From Xylophilus rhododendri (GTDB lineage: Bacteria > Pseudomonadota > Gammaproteobacteria > Burkholderiales > Burkholderiaceae_C): 64,000 nucleotides of DNA. The notes beneath the pieces were generated by a model. That model had not been told where the DNA came from. It saw only the letters and a program-made list of their open reading frames with translations, and did no database searches. The stretch is from assembly GCF_009906855.1 (NCBI RefSeq), contig NZ_CP047650.1, positions 1,612,001 through 1,676,000 of the forward strand. Reading direction: 5' to 3'. Numbering within the stretch: position 1 is the first letter of the stretch; every line of letters starts with the position of its first letter. Below are positions 19,857-30,487 of the stretch, in pieces. The position numbers and the translations under genes were made by a program.

Positions 19857-21302
19857 TCAGGAGAGGCCTTCGACCGGCCGGTGCGGCGTGTGCCGGTTGG
19901 CCACGCCCTGCGGCAGCAGCGAACCCGCCAGCATGCCGACGACCGCACCCAGCAGTCCGGCGAACTGCGCCGGCACCACCTCGCCAAGGCTGGACGCCAG
20001 GCAGGCGCCCCAGGCCAGCAGGCCCAGCACGATGGAGGCCAGCGCGCCCTGCGTGCTGGCGCGTTTCCAGTAGAGCCCGGCCACCAGCGGCACGAAGGCG
20101 CCCACCAGCGTCACCTGATAGGCGCCGGAGACCATCTCGTAGATCGAGGTGCCGCGGCTGGCCACCGCATAGGCCAGCACGCAGAGGCTGAACACCAGCA
20201 CGGTGATGCGCATGGTGCGCAGGTTCTGGGCGTCGGTGCCGCCGGGGCGGAACTGGCGCCAGATGTTCTCGGTGAAGGTGACGCTGGGCGCCAGCAGCGT
20301 GGCCGAGGCGGTCGACTTGATGGCCGACAGCAGCGCGCCGAAGAACAGCACCTGCATGACGAAGGGCATGCGCTCCATCACCAGCGTGGGCAGGATCTTC
20401 TGCGGATCTTCCTTGAGCAGGGCCTGCGCCTGCTCCGGCATGATGATCAGCGCGCTGGCCACCAGGAACATCGGCACGAAGGCAAACAGGATGTAGCAGA
20501 CGCCGCCGATCACCGGGCCGCGCGTCGCCGCCTTCAGGCCGTTGGCCGACATCACCCGCTGGAACACGTCCTGCTGCGGTATCGAGCCCAGCATCATGGT
20601 GATGGCCGCGGCGAAGAAAAACAGCATGTCGTGCAGCTTGGGCTCGGGCCAGAACTTGAACAGCTCGCGGCTGGTGGCGAAGTCGATCACCTTGCCCGCG
20701 CCGCCGGCCATGTCGCCGGCGAAGAAGGCCAGGACGGCCAGGCCGCCTACCAGGATGATCATCTGCATGAAGTCGGTCACCGCCACCGACCACATGCCGC
20801 CGAAAAGCGTATAGGCCAGGATGGACACCACGCCGATCGCCATGCCGGCCGGCACCGCGATCGCCCCGCCCGACAGCAGGTTGAAGACCAGCCCCAGCGC
20901 GGTGACCTGCGCCGACACCCAGCCCAGGTAGCTCAGCATGATGATGAGCGAGCACAGCACCTCCACCTGGCGGCCGTAGCGTTCGCGGTAGTAGTCGCTG
21001 ATGGTCAGCAGCGACATGCGGTAGAGCTTGCCGGCGAAGAACACGCCCACCAGGATCAGGCAGGTGCCGGCGCCGAAGGGGTCTTCCACCACGCCGTTGA
21101 GCCCGCCCTCGATGAAACGCGCCGGGATGCCCAGCACCGTCTCCGAGCCGAACCAGGTGGCGAAGGTGGTGGTGACGATCATGGCCAGCGGCAGGTGGCG
21201 GCCGGCGATGGCGAAGTCGGCGGTGTTCTTCACCCGCCGGGCGGCGATCAGGCCGATGGCGACGGTGACCAGCAGATAGGCGAAAACAAGGGTCAGCAGC
21301 AC
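19857..21302 (-). CDS. Sodium:solute symporter (SSS family)
   Basis: 481-residue inner-membrane transporter with about 13 hydrophobic segments. Family motifs are the N-terminal AGRHLPLAMIVTTTFATWFGSETVLG and FGGMWSVAVTDFMQMIIL, the stretch that carries the sodium-site signature. Relatives carry proline, pantothenate, acetate or unknown organic solutes, and no neighbour points to a substrate. The start is a GTG at 21302 preceded by GGGAG. It lies 25 nt after ubiB on the same strand. Confidence 0.9.
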   Translation of the reverse strand: MLLTLVFAYLLVTVAIGLIAARRVKNTADFAIAGRHLPLAMIVTTTFATWFGSETVLGIPARFIEGGLNGVVEDPFGAGTCLILVGVFFAGKLYRMSLLTISDYYRERYGRQVEVLCSLIIMLSYLGWVSAQVTALGLVFNLLSGGAIAVPAGMAIGVVSILAYTLFGGMWSVAVTDFMQMIILVGGLAVLAFFAGDMAGGAGKVIDFATSRELFKFWPEPKLHDMLFFFAAAITMMLGSIPQQDVFQRVMSANGLKAATRGPVIGGVCYILFAFVPMFLVASALIIMPEQAQALLKEDPQKILPTLVMERMPFVMQVLFFGALLSAIKSTASATLLAPSVTFTENIWRQFRPGGTDAQNLRTMRITVLVFSLCVLAYAVASRGTSIYEMVSGAYQVTLVGAFVPLVAGLYWKRASTQGALASIVLGLLAWGACLASSLGEVVPAQFAGLLGAVVGMLAGSLLPQGVANRHTPHRPVEGLS

Positions 21303-21327
21303 GGAGTGCTCCCAGGAGAAAAGGCTT

Positions 21328-22905
21328 CTAGAAGATGCGCACGCGGATCACGAGCTGCATCACCAGCAGTCCCAATACAAAACCCATGCCACCGTATAGC
21401 AGGCGCTGCAGCAGCTTGTTGGTGCGCTGCTGGGCGCGCAGCAGTTCCTCGGCCAGCGCCTGCTGGCGCGGGTCGCCGCCCTTGGTGCGGTGCTGCAGGA
21501 AGTCGTGCAGCAGGCGCGGCAGCTCGGGCAACAGCTTGGCGTAGTGCGGCGCCTGCTCGCGCAGCGCGGTGAACAGCTTCTTCGGGCCGATCTGGTCGAC
21601 CATCCATTTTTCGAGGAAGGGCTTGGCGGTGCTCCACAGGTCCAGGTCGGGATCGAGCTGGCGGCCCAGGCCTTCGATGTTGAGCAGGGTCTTCTGCAGC
21701 AGCACCAGCTGCGGCTGGATCTCGACGTGGAAGCGGCGCGAGGTCTGGAACAGGCGCATCAGCACCATGCCCAGCGACAGGTCCTTGAGCGGCCGGTCGA
21801 AATACGGTTCGCAGACCGCGCGGATCGCCGACTCCAGCTCGTCCACCCGGGTATTGGGCGGCACCCAGCCGGATTCCACATGCAGCTCGGCCACCCGCTT
21901 GTAGTCGCGCCGGAAGAAGGCGGTGAAGTTCTGCGCCAGGTAGTCCTTGTCGAACTCGGTCAGCGTGCCGACGATGCCGAAGTCCAGCAGCACGTAGCTG
22001 CCCAGGTTGTGCGGTTCGATGCTCACCTGGATGTTGCCCGGGTGCATGTCGGCATGGAAGAAGCCGTCGCGGAACACCTGGGTGAAGAACAGGGTGACGC
22101 CGTCGCGCGCCAGGCGCTTCATGTCGACGCCGGCGGCGCGCAGGCGCTCGGTCTGGTTGACCGGCACGGCCGTCATGCGCTCCATCACGATCACGTCGGG
22201 ATGGCAGAAGTCCCAGAACATCTCGGGGATCTGCACGATGTCCAGGCCCGCCATGTTGCGGCGCAGCTGGGCGGCGTTGGCGGCCTCGCGCACGAAGTCC
22301 AGCTCGTCGTGCAGGTACTTGTTGAATTCGCCGACCACCTCGCGCGGCTTCAGGCGCTTGCCGTCGGCCGAAAGGTTCTCCACCCAGCCGGCGGTCATGG
22401 CCATCAGGGCCAGATCTTTCTCGATGGCGGCCAGCATGCCGGGACGGCGCACCTTCACCGCCACCTCGCGCTCGCGGCCCTGGCGGTCGCGCAGCACGGC
22501 GAAGTGGACCTGGGCGATGGAGGCGCTGGCCACCGGCACCCGGTCGAAGGAGACGAAGACACTCTCGATCGGCCGGCGGAAGGCGCGTTCGATGGTGGCC
22601 ACCGCCACTTCCACCGGGAAGGGCGGCACGCGGTCCTGCAGCTTGGCGAGTTCCTCGGCCACGTCCGGCGGCAGCAGGTCGCGCCGGGTGGAGAGCACCT
22701 GGCCCAGCTTCACGTAGATCGGGCCCAGGGTCTCCAGCGCCTCGCGCAGGCGCTGGCCGCGCGGCGCATCGAGCTTGCGGCCGATGGTGACGATGCGGGT
22801 GAGCGTGCGCAGCCAGGGCTGGCGGAAGTTCGACAGCACCAGCTCGTCCAGCCCGTAGCGCAGGGCGATCCACAGAATGGCCAGGCCCCGGAGAAAACGC
22901 GTCAT
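21328..22905 (-). CDS. ubiB: Ubiquinone biosynthesis ATPase/kinase-like protein
   Basis: 525-residue ADCK/ABC1-family protein needed for ubiquinone synthesis, with ATPase activity rather than protein kinase activity. The diagnostic KxGQ motif is [16 protein letters not shown] (K66-Q69). The nucleotide loop region is [10 protein letters not shown], followed by [20 protein letters not shown] and [10 protein letters not shown]. Two C-terminal hydrophobic segments anchor it to the membrane ([19 protein letters not shown]). It follows ubiJ by 51 nt, as in many proteobacteria. Confidence 0.95.
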   Translation of the reverse strand: MTRFLRGLAILWIALRYGLDELVLSNFRQPWLRTLTRIVTIGRKLDAPRGQRLREALETLGPIYVKLGQVLSTRRDLLPPDVAEELAKLQDRVPPFPVEVAVATIERAFRRPIESVFVSFDRVPVASASIAQVHFAVLRDRQGREREVAVKVRRPGMLAAIEKDLALMAMTAGWVENLSADGKRLKPREVVGEFNKYLHDELDFVREAANAAQLRRNMAGLDIVQIPEMFWDFCHPDVIVMERMTAVPVNQTERLRAAGVDMKRLARDGVTLFFTQVFRDGFFHADMHPGNIQVSIEPHNLGSYVLLDFGIVGTLTEFDKDYLAQNFTAFFRRDYKRVAELHVESGWVPPNTRVDELESAIRAVCEPYFDRPLKDLSLGMVLMRLFQTSRRFHVEIQPQLVLLQKTLLNIEGLGRQLDPDLDLWSTAKPFLEKWMVDQIGPKKLFTALREQAPHYAKLLPELPRLLHDFLQHRTKGGDPRQQALAEELLRAQQRTNKLLQRLLYGGMGFVLGLLVMQLVIRVRIF

Positions 22906-22956
22906 GAAAACCTGAAGACTAGGGAAGCGGAAGGGCTCGTGGGACGAGGAGGAGGA

Positions 22957-23532
22957 TCAGGCCTGCGGGCCGTCGGCCGGCGCCGTGGTGCCGGCCGCAC
23001 CCGCGGGTGCGGCGCCCTTGCGCGAGACGAAGCCGCGCAGCGCCTCGGCCATGCGCCGGGCGGCCGAGCCGATGAAGTGCGCGGGCGTGTCGCCGACGAT
23101 GCGGGCGAGGTCTTCCTCGAGGTCCCAGCGCACATGGTCGACCAGCCAGTTGATCTCGGCGGCGAACTGCACATCGCCTTCGATGCGCACCGCCGGCTTG
23201 TCGCCGCGCACCGCCGCCTGCATCAGCGCGAAGGGGGATTCCTCGGTGATGGTCAGCGTCAGGTCGGGCACCTGGCCATCGGGCGCCAGGTCGAGCAGGC
23301 CGGCGGGCGTGGCCTGCAGGCGCAGCGTGAACTGGCGCCACTGCAGCAGCGCGATGCGGTTCTTCTGGCGGGCCAGGCGGGCGGTGGCCTCGGGCTCCTG
23401 CTGCAGCACATGGTTGAGCAGCAGCACGAGGCGGTGCTGCGCCTCCTCCTGGAACCAGCGCGGCGGCTGCACGCTGCCGAGTTTGTCGAAGAGGCCGTCG
23501 AGCAGCGAGAAGGGAGACTTGGGTGCGTCCAT
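22957..23532 (-). CDS. ubiJ: Ubiquinone biosynthesis accessory factor UbiJ
   Basis: 191-residue SCP2-fold protein that binds lipid intermediates and organises the soluble Ubi complex. The SCP2-like core includes LQWRQFTLRLQATPAGLLDL and DVQFAAEINWLVDHVRWDLEEDLARIVGD. The C-terminus is Ala/Gly-rich and variable. It sits directly upstream of ubiB; ubiE is 1.2 kb upstream, with a Tim44-like gene in between. Confidence 0.9.
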   Translation of the reverse strand: MDAPKSPFSLLDGLFDKLGSVQPPRWFQEEAQHRLVLLLNHVLQQEPEATARLARQKNRIALLQWRQFTLRLQATPAGLLDLAPDGQVPDLTLTITEESPFALMQAAVRGDKPAVRIEGDVQFAAEINWLVDHVRWDLEEDLARIVGDTPAHFIGSAARRMAEALRGFVSRKGAAPAGAAGTTAPADGPQA

Positions 23533-23591
23533 CCGCGGATTATGGCTTGCCGATACCGGGCTCTCGTCAGCAGACGCTGCAGATCGGCCAT

Positions 23592-23622
23592 GAAAAAAGC
23601 CGCCGGCCTTGCGGTCAGCGGC
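23592..23622 (-). terminator. Intrinsic terminator after the Tim44-like gene
   Basis: Reading the minus strand, AGCCGC (23622-23617) pairs with GCGGCT (23602-23597) and is followed directly by a six-T run (23597-23592). It lies 26 nt beyond the Tim44-like stop codon and upstream of ubiJ, so ubiJ-ubiB probably have a separate promoter. Confidence 0.75.
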
Positions 23623-23647
23623 TCTTGCCGGTCGGCGGGTGCCGGGC

Positions 23648-24670
23648 TTACTGGAGGGCCTGCACGCCCGCCACCAGCCAGCCGGACTTGCCGTCCTTGG
23701 GCTTGGCCATGTTCCACACCTCGCGGAAGGGGCTCGGGCCGGCGGAGGGATCCTCGCGGATCACGCCGGAGAACTCCACGCTCGCCAGGTAGTCGGCGCC
23801 CGCATCCTCGATGCCCAGCAGGGTGGATTCCAGCATCACCACCTCGGTCTTGTTGGGCTTGCCGCCGGACTGCGCCTCGCGCTCGTTCAACTGCACGCGG
23901 ATCTCTTCGACCATGCTGTCGGTCATCATGGTGCGCAGGGTGGGGATGTCGGCACGGTCCCAGGCGTCCTGCAGCAGCACGAAGTTGCGCTTGGCGGCGG
24001 TCAGGAAGCCTTCGGTGTCGAAGCCCTCGGGAACGCCCCAGCTCTGCGAGCCGGACAGCGCCGACTGCGACGAAGCCGCCGACTGGCCGAGGCCCGAGCC
24101 GATCACCACGCCACCCGCTGCCGGGCGGCTGTCGAAGGCCGCCGGTGCGGCTTCCCAGGGACGGGCCGAGGCATCGTTGCCGACCTTGGCCGGGTTGTAG
24201 GCCGACGGCGCCTCGGCCGAAGCCGGCGACGCACCCGCGCCCTGGAAGGCGTAGCCGTTGCCGTTGTTGCCCGGGTTGCGGCGGCGCATGAACATGCTGA
24301 TCGCGAAGACCACCACGCCGGCCAGCAGCAGGAACATCAGCATCTGGCCGAAGGCGCCGCCCATGCCCAGCGAATGCGCCAGCCATGCCAGGCCCAGGCC
24401 CGCGGCCAGGCCGCCCAGCATGCCGGCCCAGGGGCGGCGCGGTGCTGCGGCCGGCGGCGTGGCGGCGGGCGTGCCGGGGCGCGCGGCGGCGTTGTTCTGG
24501 CCAGCGTTCTGCGGCGCGGAGGCCGGCGCCTGGGGCGCGGCCTGGCGCTGCGTCACGTTGGACGACTGGCGGCCGAAGGAGCCGCCGCCGCCCATGCGCT
24601 TGGCGGCTTCGGCGTCGAGGCTGCCGAACAGCAGCACGCCTACGAGCAGCGCGGACAGGATCTTCATCAT
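23648..24670 (-). CDS. Tim44-like domain membrane/periplasmic protein
   Basis: 340-residue protein. A signal peptide or anchor occupies 1-22 (MMKILSALLVGVLLFGSLDAEA). A glycine-rich stretch and an Ala/Pro/Gln-rich linker follow, then two hydrophobic segments (about 88-108 and 112-132) and the C-terminal Tim44/MRPL45-like domain (about 205-340) with LLQDAWDRADIPTLRTMMTD and WLVAGVQAL. The function of bacterial versions is not established. Its place among ubiE, ubiJ and ubiB is common in Comamonadaceae as I recall. Confidence 0.88.
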   Translation of the reverse strand: MMKILSALLVGVLLFGSLDAEAAKRMGGGGSFGRQSSNVTQRQAAPQAPASAPQNAGQNNAAARPGTPAATPPAAAPRRPWAGMLGGLAAGLGLAWLAHSLGMGGAFGQMLMFLLLAGVVVFAISMFMRRRNPGNNGNGYAFQGAGASPASAEAPSAYNPAKVGNDASARPWEAAPAAFDSRPAAGGVVIGSGLGQSAASSQSALSGSQSWGVPEGFDTEGFLTAAKRNFVLLQDAWDRADIPTLRTMMTDSMVEEIRVQLNEREAQSGGKPNKTEVVMLESTLLGIEDAGADYLASVEFSGVIREDPSAGPSPFREVWNMAKPKDGKSGWLVAGVQALQ

Positions 24671-24719
24671 CTCGGGTCTTCCTTTTTATGCAGTGCGTGC
24701 GCTCGGGCCTGGCGGCCCG

Positions 24720-25451
24720 TCAGCACTTGATTCCAACATGGAGGGCGGCGATGCCACCGGTCATGTTGTGATAGTCCACATGGCCAAAGCCGCTATTGCG
24801 CATGAGCGCCTTGAGTTCTTTTTGCGGCGGATGCATGCGGATGGATTCGGCCAGGTAGCGGTAGCTGGCATCGTCGCCGGCCACCAGCTTGCCCAGCTTG
24901 GGGAGGATGTTGAAGGAGTACCAGTCGTAGGCCTTGCGCAGCGGCTGTGCGACCTGCGAGAACTCCAGCACCAGCAGCTTGCCGCCGGGCTTGAGCACGC
25001 GGCACATCTCGGCCAGGGCCTTGTCCTTGTGGGTCATGTTGCGCAGGCCGAAGGCCACGCAGACGCGGTCGAAATGGTTGTCGCCGAAGGGCAGTTGTTC
25101 CGCATCGCAGACCGCCGTGGGCAGGTTGATGCCGGCATCGATCAACCGGTCGCGGCCGGTGGAGAGCATGGCGGCGTTGATGTCGGTATGCACCACCTCG
25201 CCGGTGCTGCCGACCTTCTTCGAGAAGGCCATGGCCATGTCGCCGGTGCCGCCCGCGATGTCGAGCACCTTGTGGCCTTCGCGCACGTCGGCCACCAGCA
25301 CGGTGTAGGCCTTCCAGGCCCGGTGCAGGCCTGCCGACATCAGGTCGTTCATGACGTCGTATTTGGGGGCGACCTTGTCGAACACGCCGCGCACATGGCG
25401 GGCTTTTTCCTGCTCGTCGACTGTCTGGAATCCAAAGTGGGTACTGCTCAT
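24720..25451 (-). CDS. ubiE: Ubiquinone/menaquinone C-methyltransferase
   Basis: 243-residue SAM-dependent enzyme adding the C2 methyl group in ubiquinone synthesis. The family start [15 protein letters not shown] is present, with [13 protein letters not shown], motif [27 protein letters not shown], and the C-terminal [19 protein letters not shown] 25451 is preferred over ATG 25460 because the conserved protein begins MSSTHFGF. Confidence 0.95.
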   Translation of the reverse strand: MSSTHFGFQTVDEQEKARHVRGVFDKVAPKYDVMNDLMSAGLHRAWKAYTVLVADVREGHKVLDIAGGTGDMAMAFSKKVGSTGEVVHTDINAAMLSTGRDRLIDAGINLPTAVCDAEQLPFGDNHFDRVCVAFGLRNMTHKDKALAEMCRVLKPGGKLLVLEFSQVAQPLRKAYDWYSFNILPKLGKLVAGDDASYRYLAESIRMHPPQKELKALMRNSGFGHVDYHNMTGGIAALHVGIKC

Positions 25452-25542
25452 GGGCGACATGCTAGGTCACGCCGTGCCATTCGCGGCGCATACCCTGCGA
25501 AGGGTCACGGGAATCCCGGACCCATGCCCATTGGCAGCGGCT

Positions 25543-25938
25543 TCAGACCCCGCAGGAACCACCGCCGGATGAACGCGCGACCATGAGTGCATCGCGGTCC
25601 GCGCCCGCCTCGGCCAGGCGTTGCTCGTAGCGTTTCCAGTACGCGTCCTGCTGGCTGCCGAGCTCGTAGAGATAGTCCCAGGTATAGAGGCCCGAGGCAT
25701 GCCCGTCGGAGAAGCTGGGCTTGATGGCGTAGTGGCCGACCGGCTCCAGATCGACGATGGTCACCTCGCGTTTGCCGGTCTGCAGCACCTCCTGGCCGGG
25801 GCCATGGCCCTGCACTTCGGCCGAGGGCGAATACACGCGCAGCAGCTCGAAGGGCAGGCGGAACACCTCCCCTTCGCCGAAGGCCAGTTCCAGCACACGC
25901 GACTTGGCGTGCAGGGTGATCGCGGTAGGTGTTTTCAT
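25543..25938 (-). CDS. DUF971 domain protein
   Basis: 131-residue protein matching DUF971, the fold also found at the N-terminus of gamma-butyrobetaine hydroxylase. Visible features are ITLHAKSRVLELAFGEGEVFRLP, LLRVYSPSAEVQGHGPGQ, and VGHYAIKPSFSDGHASGLYTWDYL. Some relatives take part in Fe-S protein handling, but the role here is not known. The ATG overlaps the TGA of the HIT gene by one base (TGATG), so the two are coupled. Confidence 0.9.
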   Translation of the reverse strand: MKTPTAITLHAKSRVLELAFGEGEVFRLPFELLRVYSPSAEVQGHGPGQEVLQTGKREVTIVDLEPVGHYAIKPSFSDGHASGLYTWDYLYELGSQQDAYWKRYEQRLAEAGADRDALMVARSSGGGSCGV

Positions 25939-26408
25939 CAGAAGGGCAAGGCGGCCTGAGCGAAGCTGGCGGCGAAGCGCGCGGCCAGCGCGGCATCGAC
26001 GGCGGGCAGCCGGCGTGCCAGCGCGGACTCGTGCGCGGTATCGCGTTCGCGCTGGGGCTGGGCCCAGAGCGGCGCGGGGAAATGGCTGTCGTCCTCGAAA
26101 CGCGCCACCACATGCCAGTGCAGATGCGGCGTCATGTTGCCGAGCGCGGCCAGGTTGATCTTGTCGGGCCGCAGCTCGCTGCGCAGCACCTTCTCGCACA
26201 GCGCAACGGCCTCCATGCACAGCGCCCGGTCGGCCACCGACAGGTCGGAGAACTCGGCCACATGGTCCAGCCAGACCACGCGGTAGAAGGCCGGGAAGCC
26301 CGGCGCCTCCTCGGTGCGGATCAGCCGGAAACGCGGGCCGCTCCACACCGGCACGCCGCCCTCGCCTTCGCACAGCACGCAGCCGGGCACTTTCTTCGCT
26401 TCGCTCAC
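25938..26408 (-). CDS. HIT-family hydrolase
   Basis: 156-residue histidine-triad nucleotide-binding protein. The triad is HLHWHVVARFEDD, the classical H-phi-H-phi-H motif, preceded by KINLAALGNMTPH. An N-terminal CVLCEGEGG could bind metal. Substrates are probably nucleoside polyphosphates or phosphoramidates. The GTG at 26408 (VSEAKKVPGC) is chosen because it lies just after the oxidoreductase stop at 26420 and the CxxC begins soon after. Likely cotranscribed with both neighbours. Confidence 0.88.
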   Translation of the reverse strand: MSEAKKVPGCVLCEGEGGVPVWSGPRFRLIRTEEAPGFPAFYRVVWLDHVAEFSDLSVADRALCMEAVALCEKVLRSELRPDKINLAALGNMTPHLHWHVVARFEDDSHFPAPLWAQPQRERDTAHESALARRLPAVDAALAARFAASFAQAALPF

Positions 26409-26419
26409 AGGGTCTCCCG

Positions 26420-29400
26420 TCACACCAGCACGCGTTCGATGCCGCCGCGGTTCGCGTTGGTCACATAGGTCTGCATCCAGTCCTCGCCCAGGATCTTGCG
26501 CGCCATCTCGACCACGATGTAGTCGGCTTCGAGCAGGCCGCTGCTCAGGTCGGCGCGGTAGCGCGACAGGCCCTGCAGGCAGCTGGGGCAGCTGGTGAGG
26601 ATCTTCAGGTCCGCATTGGCCGGCAGCCCCGCCTGGGCCTTGAGCGCGGCCTCGCCCTTCTGCAGCTCTTCCTGCTTGCGGAAACGCACCTGGGTGGAGA
26701 TGTCCGGCCGGGTCACGCCGAAGGTGCCGGACTCGCCGCAGCAGCGCTCGTTCTTGAGCACGTTGTCGCCCACCAGGGCCTTGACCGTCTTCATCGGGTC
26801 CTGCAGCTTCATCGGCGTGTGGCAGGGGTCGTGGTAGAGATAGGCGCCGCCGGCTTCGAGGGTGATGCCCTTCTCCAGCAGGTACTCGTGGATGTCGATG
26901 ATGCGGCAGCCGGGGAAGATCTTTTCGAACTCGTAGCCCTGCAGCTGGTCGTAGCAGGTGCCGCAGCTGACCACCACCGTCTTGATGTCGAGGTAGTTCA
27001 GCGTGTTGGCCACGCGGTGGAACAACACCCGGTTGTCGGTGATGATCTTGTCGGCCGCGTCGAACTGGCCGCTGCCCTTCTGCGGATAGCCGCAGCACAG
27101 GTAGCCCGGCGGCAGCACCGTCTGCACGCCGGCATGCCAGAGCATGGCCTGGGTGGCCAGCCCGACCTGGCTGAACAGGCGCTCGGAGCCGCAGCCGGGG
27201 AAGTAGAAGACGGCCTCGGTCTCCGCGCTCGTCGCCCGCGGGTCGCGGATGATGGGCACGTAGTTGCGGTCCTCGATGTCGAGCAGCGCGCGCGCCGTCT
27301 TCTTGGGCAGGTTGCCCGGCATCTTCTTGTTGATGAAGTGCACGATCTGCTCGCGGATCGGCGCGGTGCCCACCGTCGCCGGCGGCGCCTTCACCTGCGC
27401 GCTGGCAAAGCCGCGCAGCACGTTGTTGGCCAGGCGCTGGGCCTTGAAGCCCACGCCCACCATGGCGCCGCGCACCAGCTTGATGGTCTCGGGATTGGTG
27501 GCGTTGAGGAACATCATGGCCGCCGCGTTGCCGGGCCGGAAGCTCTTCTGCCCCATCTTGCGCAGCAGGTTGCGCATGTTCATCGAGACGTCGCCGAAGT
27601 CGATGTTCACCGGGCAGGGCGTGACGCACTTGTGGCAGACGGTGCAGTGGTCGGCCACGTCCTCGAACTCCTCCCAGTGCTTGATGCTGACGCCGCGCCG
27701 CGTCTGCTCCTCGTAGAGGAAGGCCTCGACCAGCAGCGAGGTCGCCAGGATCTTGTTGCGCGGCGAATAGAGCAGGTTGGCGCGCGGCACATGGGTGGCG
27801 CAGACCGGCTTGCACTTGCCGCAGCGCAGGCAGTCCTTCACGCTCGAGGCGATGGCGCCGATGTCGCTCTGCTGCAGGATCAGCGACTCGTGGCCCATCA
27901 GGCCGAAGCTCGGCGTGTAGGCATTGCTCAGGTCGGCCGACAGGCTGAAGTTGCCGGTCAGGTCGGCATGGGCCATGCCCTCGGCCTGCTGCGCTTCGCC
28001 CAGCGAGGAGCGCAGCAGCTTGCCCTTGTTGAAGCGGCCTTCCGGATCGACCCGGCGCTTGTAATCGGCGAAGGGCCGCAGCTCGGCATCGCTCAGGTAC
28101 TGCAGCTTGGTGATGCCGATGCCATGCTCGCCGGAGATCACGCCGTCGAGGCTGCGCGCCAGCACCATGATGCGGTCGACGGCCTCGTGCGCCGTCTGCA
28201 GCATGTCGTAGTTGTCGCTGTTGACGGGGATGTTGGTGTGCACGTTGCCGTCGCCGGCATGCATGTGCAGGGCCACCCAGACCCGGCCCTTCAACACCTT
28301 CTGGTGCACCGCGTTGACCTCGTCGAGCAGCGGCACGAAGGCCGCGCCCTTGAAGATCTGCTGCAGCGGAGCGCGGATCTGCGTGCGCCAGCTGGCGCGC
28401 AGGGAATGGTCCTGCAGCTGCGGGAACAGGGTCTCGACCTCGTCATGCCAGCCCTGCCACTGGGTCCTCACCTCGCGCACCAGCGCCAGCGCTTGCGCCA
28501 CCCGGTCTTCCAGCAGCTCGGCGGACGGGATGTCGTTGGCATCGTCGCTCTTGCCCAGCGGCAGATTGCCCTTCTCGAAGAAGGCTTCCAGGGCATCGGC
28601 CAGCGCCAGCTTGTTGCGCAGCGACAGCTCGATGTTGATGCGCTCGATGCCGTCGGTGTATTCGGCCATGCGCGGCAGCGGGATCACCACGTCTTCGTTG
28701 ATCTTGAAGGCGTTGGTGTGGCGGCTGATGGCCGCCGTGCGCTTCCTGTCCAGCCAGAACTTCTTGCGTGCCTCGGCGCTGATGGCGATGAAGCCCTCGC
28801 CGCTGCGCGAGTTGGCGATGCGCACCACTTCCGAGGTGACACGCGCCACGTCGTCGGGCTTGTCGCCCACGATGTCGCCGAACAGCACCATCTTCGGCAG
28901 GCCGCCGTGGTGCTTGCTCTTGGTGGCGTAGCCCACCGCCTTCAGGTAGCGGTCGTCCAGGTGTTCCAGGCCCGCCAGCAGCACGCCGGAGCGCTTCTGC
29001 TCGGCGAACATGTAGTCCTTGATCTCGACGATGCTGGGCACCGCGTCCTTGGCGTTGCCGAAGAACTCCAGGCAGACGGTGCGCACGTGTTCGGGCATGC
29101 GGTGCACCACCCAGCGCGCGCTGGTGATCAGGCCGTCGCAGCCCTCCTTCTGGATGCCCGGCAGGCCGGAGAGGAACTTGTCGGTCACGTCCTTGCCCAG
29201 GCCTTCCTTGCGGAAGGTCTTGCCGGGGATCGTCAGCCGCTCGCTGCGGATCGGCGTGCGGCCGTCGGCCTCGAAGTACTGCAGCTCGAAGACCGCCTCT
29301 TCGGCGTCGTGGATCTTGCCCAGGTTGTGGCCGATGCGGGTCACTTCCAGCCACTGCGATTCGGGCGTGACCATGCGCCAGGAAGCCAGGTTGTCCAGCG

Positions 29401-30334
29401 CCGTGCCCCACAGCACCGCTTTCTTGCCGCCCGCGTTCATGGCCACGTTGCCGCCCACGCAGGAGGCCTCGGCCGAGGTCGGGTCCACCGCGAAGACGAA
29501 GCCGCCGCGCTCGGCCGCGTCCGACACCCGCTGGGTGACCACACCCGCGCCGGTCCAGATGGTGGGCACGGGATGGTCCACGCCCGGCAGCGCGCGCATC
29601 TCGACCTCGGTCATCTGGTCGAGCTTCTCGGTGTTGATCACCGCGCTCTTCCAGGTCAGCGGGATGGCGCCGCCGGTGTAGCCGGTGCCGCCGCCGCGCG
29701 GGATGATGGTCAGGCCCAGTTCGATGCAGCCCTTGACCAGCATGGCCATCTCGGCCTCGGTGTCGGGGGTGAGCACCACGAAGGGATATTCCACGCGCCA
29801 GTCGGTGGCGTCGGTCACGTGCGAGACACGCGACAGGCCGTCGAACTTGATGTTGTCCTTGGCGGTCAGGCGGCCCAGGCTGCGCTGCGCCTGCTTGCGC
29901 AGGGCGGCGACGGCGTCGAAGTCCTTGGCGAAGGAGGCGATGGCGTATTCGATGCCCTGCAGCAGTTCGCCCACCAGGGTGTCGCGGCCCGCGTCGGTGA
30001 TGGGGGTGCGGCGCTTGCCGACCTCGGCCAGGCGGTGGCGCAGGGCCTCGACCAGCTGTCCGCGGCGCTTGGGGTTGTCCAGCAGGTCGTCCTGCAGGTA
30101 GGGGTTGCGCTGCACCACCCAGATGTCGCCCAGGATCTCGTAGAGCATGCGGGCGGAGCGGCCGGTCTGGCGTTCGGCGCGCAGCTGCTGCAGCACGTCC
30201 CAGGCGGGGGCGCCGAGCAGGCGGATCACGATCTCGCGGTCGGAGAACGAGGTGTAGTTGTACGGAATCTCGCGCAGGCGGGCGGGCGTGTCCGCATTTG
30301 CCAGCAGCGTGGCTGCCGCAATGGGGGCGTTCAT
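26420..30334 (-). CDS. FAD-linked oxidase fused to Fe-S (CCG) oxidoreductase
   Basis: 1304-residue fusion related to D-2-hydroxy-acid and lactate dehydrogenases. An N-terminal DUF3683-like domain (about 15-130) precedes a PCMH FAD domain (about 180-350: [33 protein letters not shown]), the FAD-oxidase C-terminal domain with [14 protein letters not shown], two 4Fe-4S motifs ([11 protein letters not shown] near 835, [12 protein letters not shown] near 898), and two cysteine-rich CCG modules ([11 protein letters not shown] near 1080, CCGESGTFG near 1197). It combines GlcD-like and GlcF-like functions in one chain, so electrons probably pass from substrate via FAD and Fe-S to the quinone pool. 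The substrate is unknown. HIT and DUF971 genes follow in the same direction. Confidence 0.9.
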   Translation of the reverse strand: MNAPIAAATLLANADTPARLREIPYNYTSFSDREIVIRLLGAPAWDVLQQLRAERQTGRSARMLYEILGDIWVVQRNPYLQDDLLDNPKRRGQLVEALRHRLAEVGKRRTPITDAGRDTLVGELLQGIEYAIASFAKDFDAVAALRKQAQRSLGRLTAKDNIKFDGLSRVSHVTDATDWRVEYPFVVLTPDTEAEMAMLVKGCIELGLTIIPRGGGTGYTGGAIPLTWKSAVINTEKLDQMTEVEMRALPGVDHPVPTIWTGAGVVTQRVSDAAERGGFVFAVDPTSAEASCVGGNVAMNAGGKKAVLWGTALDNLASWRMVTPESQWLEVTRIGHNLGKIHDAEEAVFELQYFEADGRTPIRSERLTIPGKTFRKEGLGKDVTDKFLSGLPGIQKEGCDGLITSARWVVHRMPEHVRTVCLEFFGNAKDAVPSIVEIKDYMFAEQKRSGVLLAGLEHLDDRYLKAVGYATKSKHHGGLPKMVLFGDIVGDKPDDVARVTSEVVRIANSRSGEGFIAISAEARKKFWLDRKRTAAISRHTNAFKINEDVVIPLPRMAEYTDGIERINIELSLRNKLALADALEAFFEKGNLPLGKSDDANDIPSAELLEDRVAQALALVREVRTQWQGWHDEVETLFPQLQDHSLRASWRTQIRAPLQQIFKGAAFVPLLDEVNAVHQKVLKGRVWVALHMHAGDGNVHTNIPVNSDNYDMLQTAHEAVDRIMVLARSLDGVISGEHGIGITKLQYLSDAELRPFADYKRRVDPEGRFNKGKLLRSSLGEAQQAEGMAHADLTGNFSLSADLSNAYTPSFGLMGHESLILQQSDIGAIASSVKDCLRCGKCKPVCATHVPRANLLYSPRNKILATSLLVEAFLYEEQTRRGVSIKHWEEFEDVADHCTVCHKCVTPCPVNIDFGDVSMNMRNLLRKMGQKSFRPGNAAAMMFLNATNPETIKLVRGAMVGVGFKAQRLANNVLRGFASAQVKAPPATVGTAPIREQIVHFINKKMPGNLPKKTARALLDIEDRNYVPIIRDPRATSAETEAVFYFPGCGSERLFSQVGLATQAMLWHAGVQTVLPPGYLCCGYPQKGSGQFDAADKIITDNRVLFHRVANTLNYLDIKTVVVSCGTCYDQLQGYEFEKIFPGCRIIDIHEYLLEKGITLEAGGAYLYHDPCHTPMKLQDPMKTVKALVGDNVLKNERCCGESGTFGVTRPDISTQVRFRKQEELQKGEAALKAQAGLPANADLKILTSCPSCLQGLSRYRADLSSGLLEADYIVVEMARKILGEDWMQTYVTNANRGGIERVLV

Positions 30335-30337
30335 GTT

Positions 30338-30420
30338 TTGGGGGTCTTTTTTGGGCTTCGTGGGGGTGGGTATTCTAGGAAACGCTTTGGGGCGGGCTGT
30401 TTTGGGGGGTTTTGTTTGGG
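30338..30420 (+). other. G/T-rich strand-asymmetric tract
   Basis: About 80 bp in which the plus strand is nearly all G and T, with eight runs of three to six G. It lies in the leader of the minus-strand FAD/Fe-S gene and upstream of the plus-strand Bug gene. The runs can be grouped into two possible four-tetrad-run G-quadruplexes. No reading frame or classical regulatory motif is seen in it. Confidence 0.6.
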
Positions 30421-30437
30421 TTTTCGCCTAGTCCGAA

Positions 30438-30447
30438 TGTACGTACA
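30438..30447. promoter_or_regulatory. Perfect palindrome TGTACGTACA near promoter of Bug gene
   Basis: A 10-bp perfect palindrome lies 7 bp upstream of a TAGCAT hexamer (30454-30459) that could be an extended -10 (preceded by TGC). Position between -35 and -10 would suit a repressor site. GntR proteins of the HutC group bind GT-N-TA-N-AC type palindromes, and one is encoded 3 kb downstream. The link is inference. Confidence 0.4.
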
Positions 30448-30487
30448 AAGTGCTAGCATGGCCTCCATCACAAGGAGACAAAGCGCC

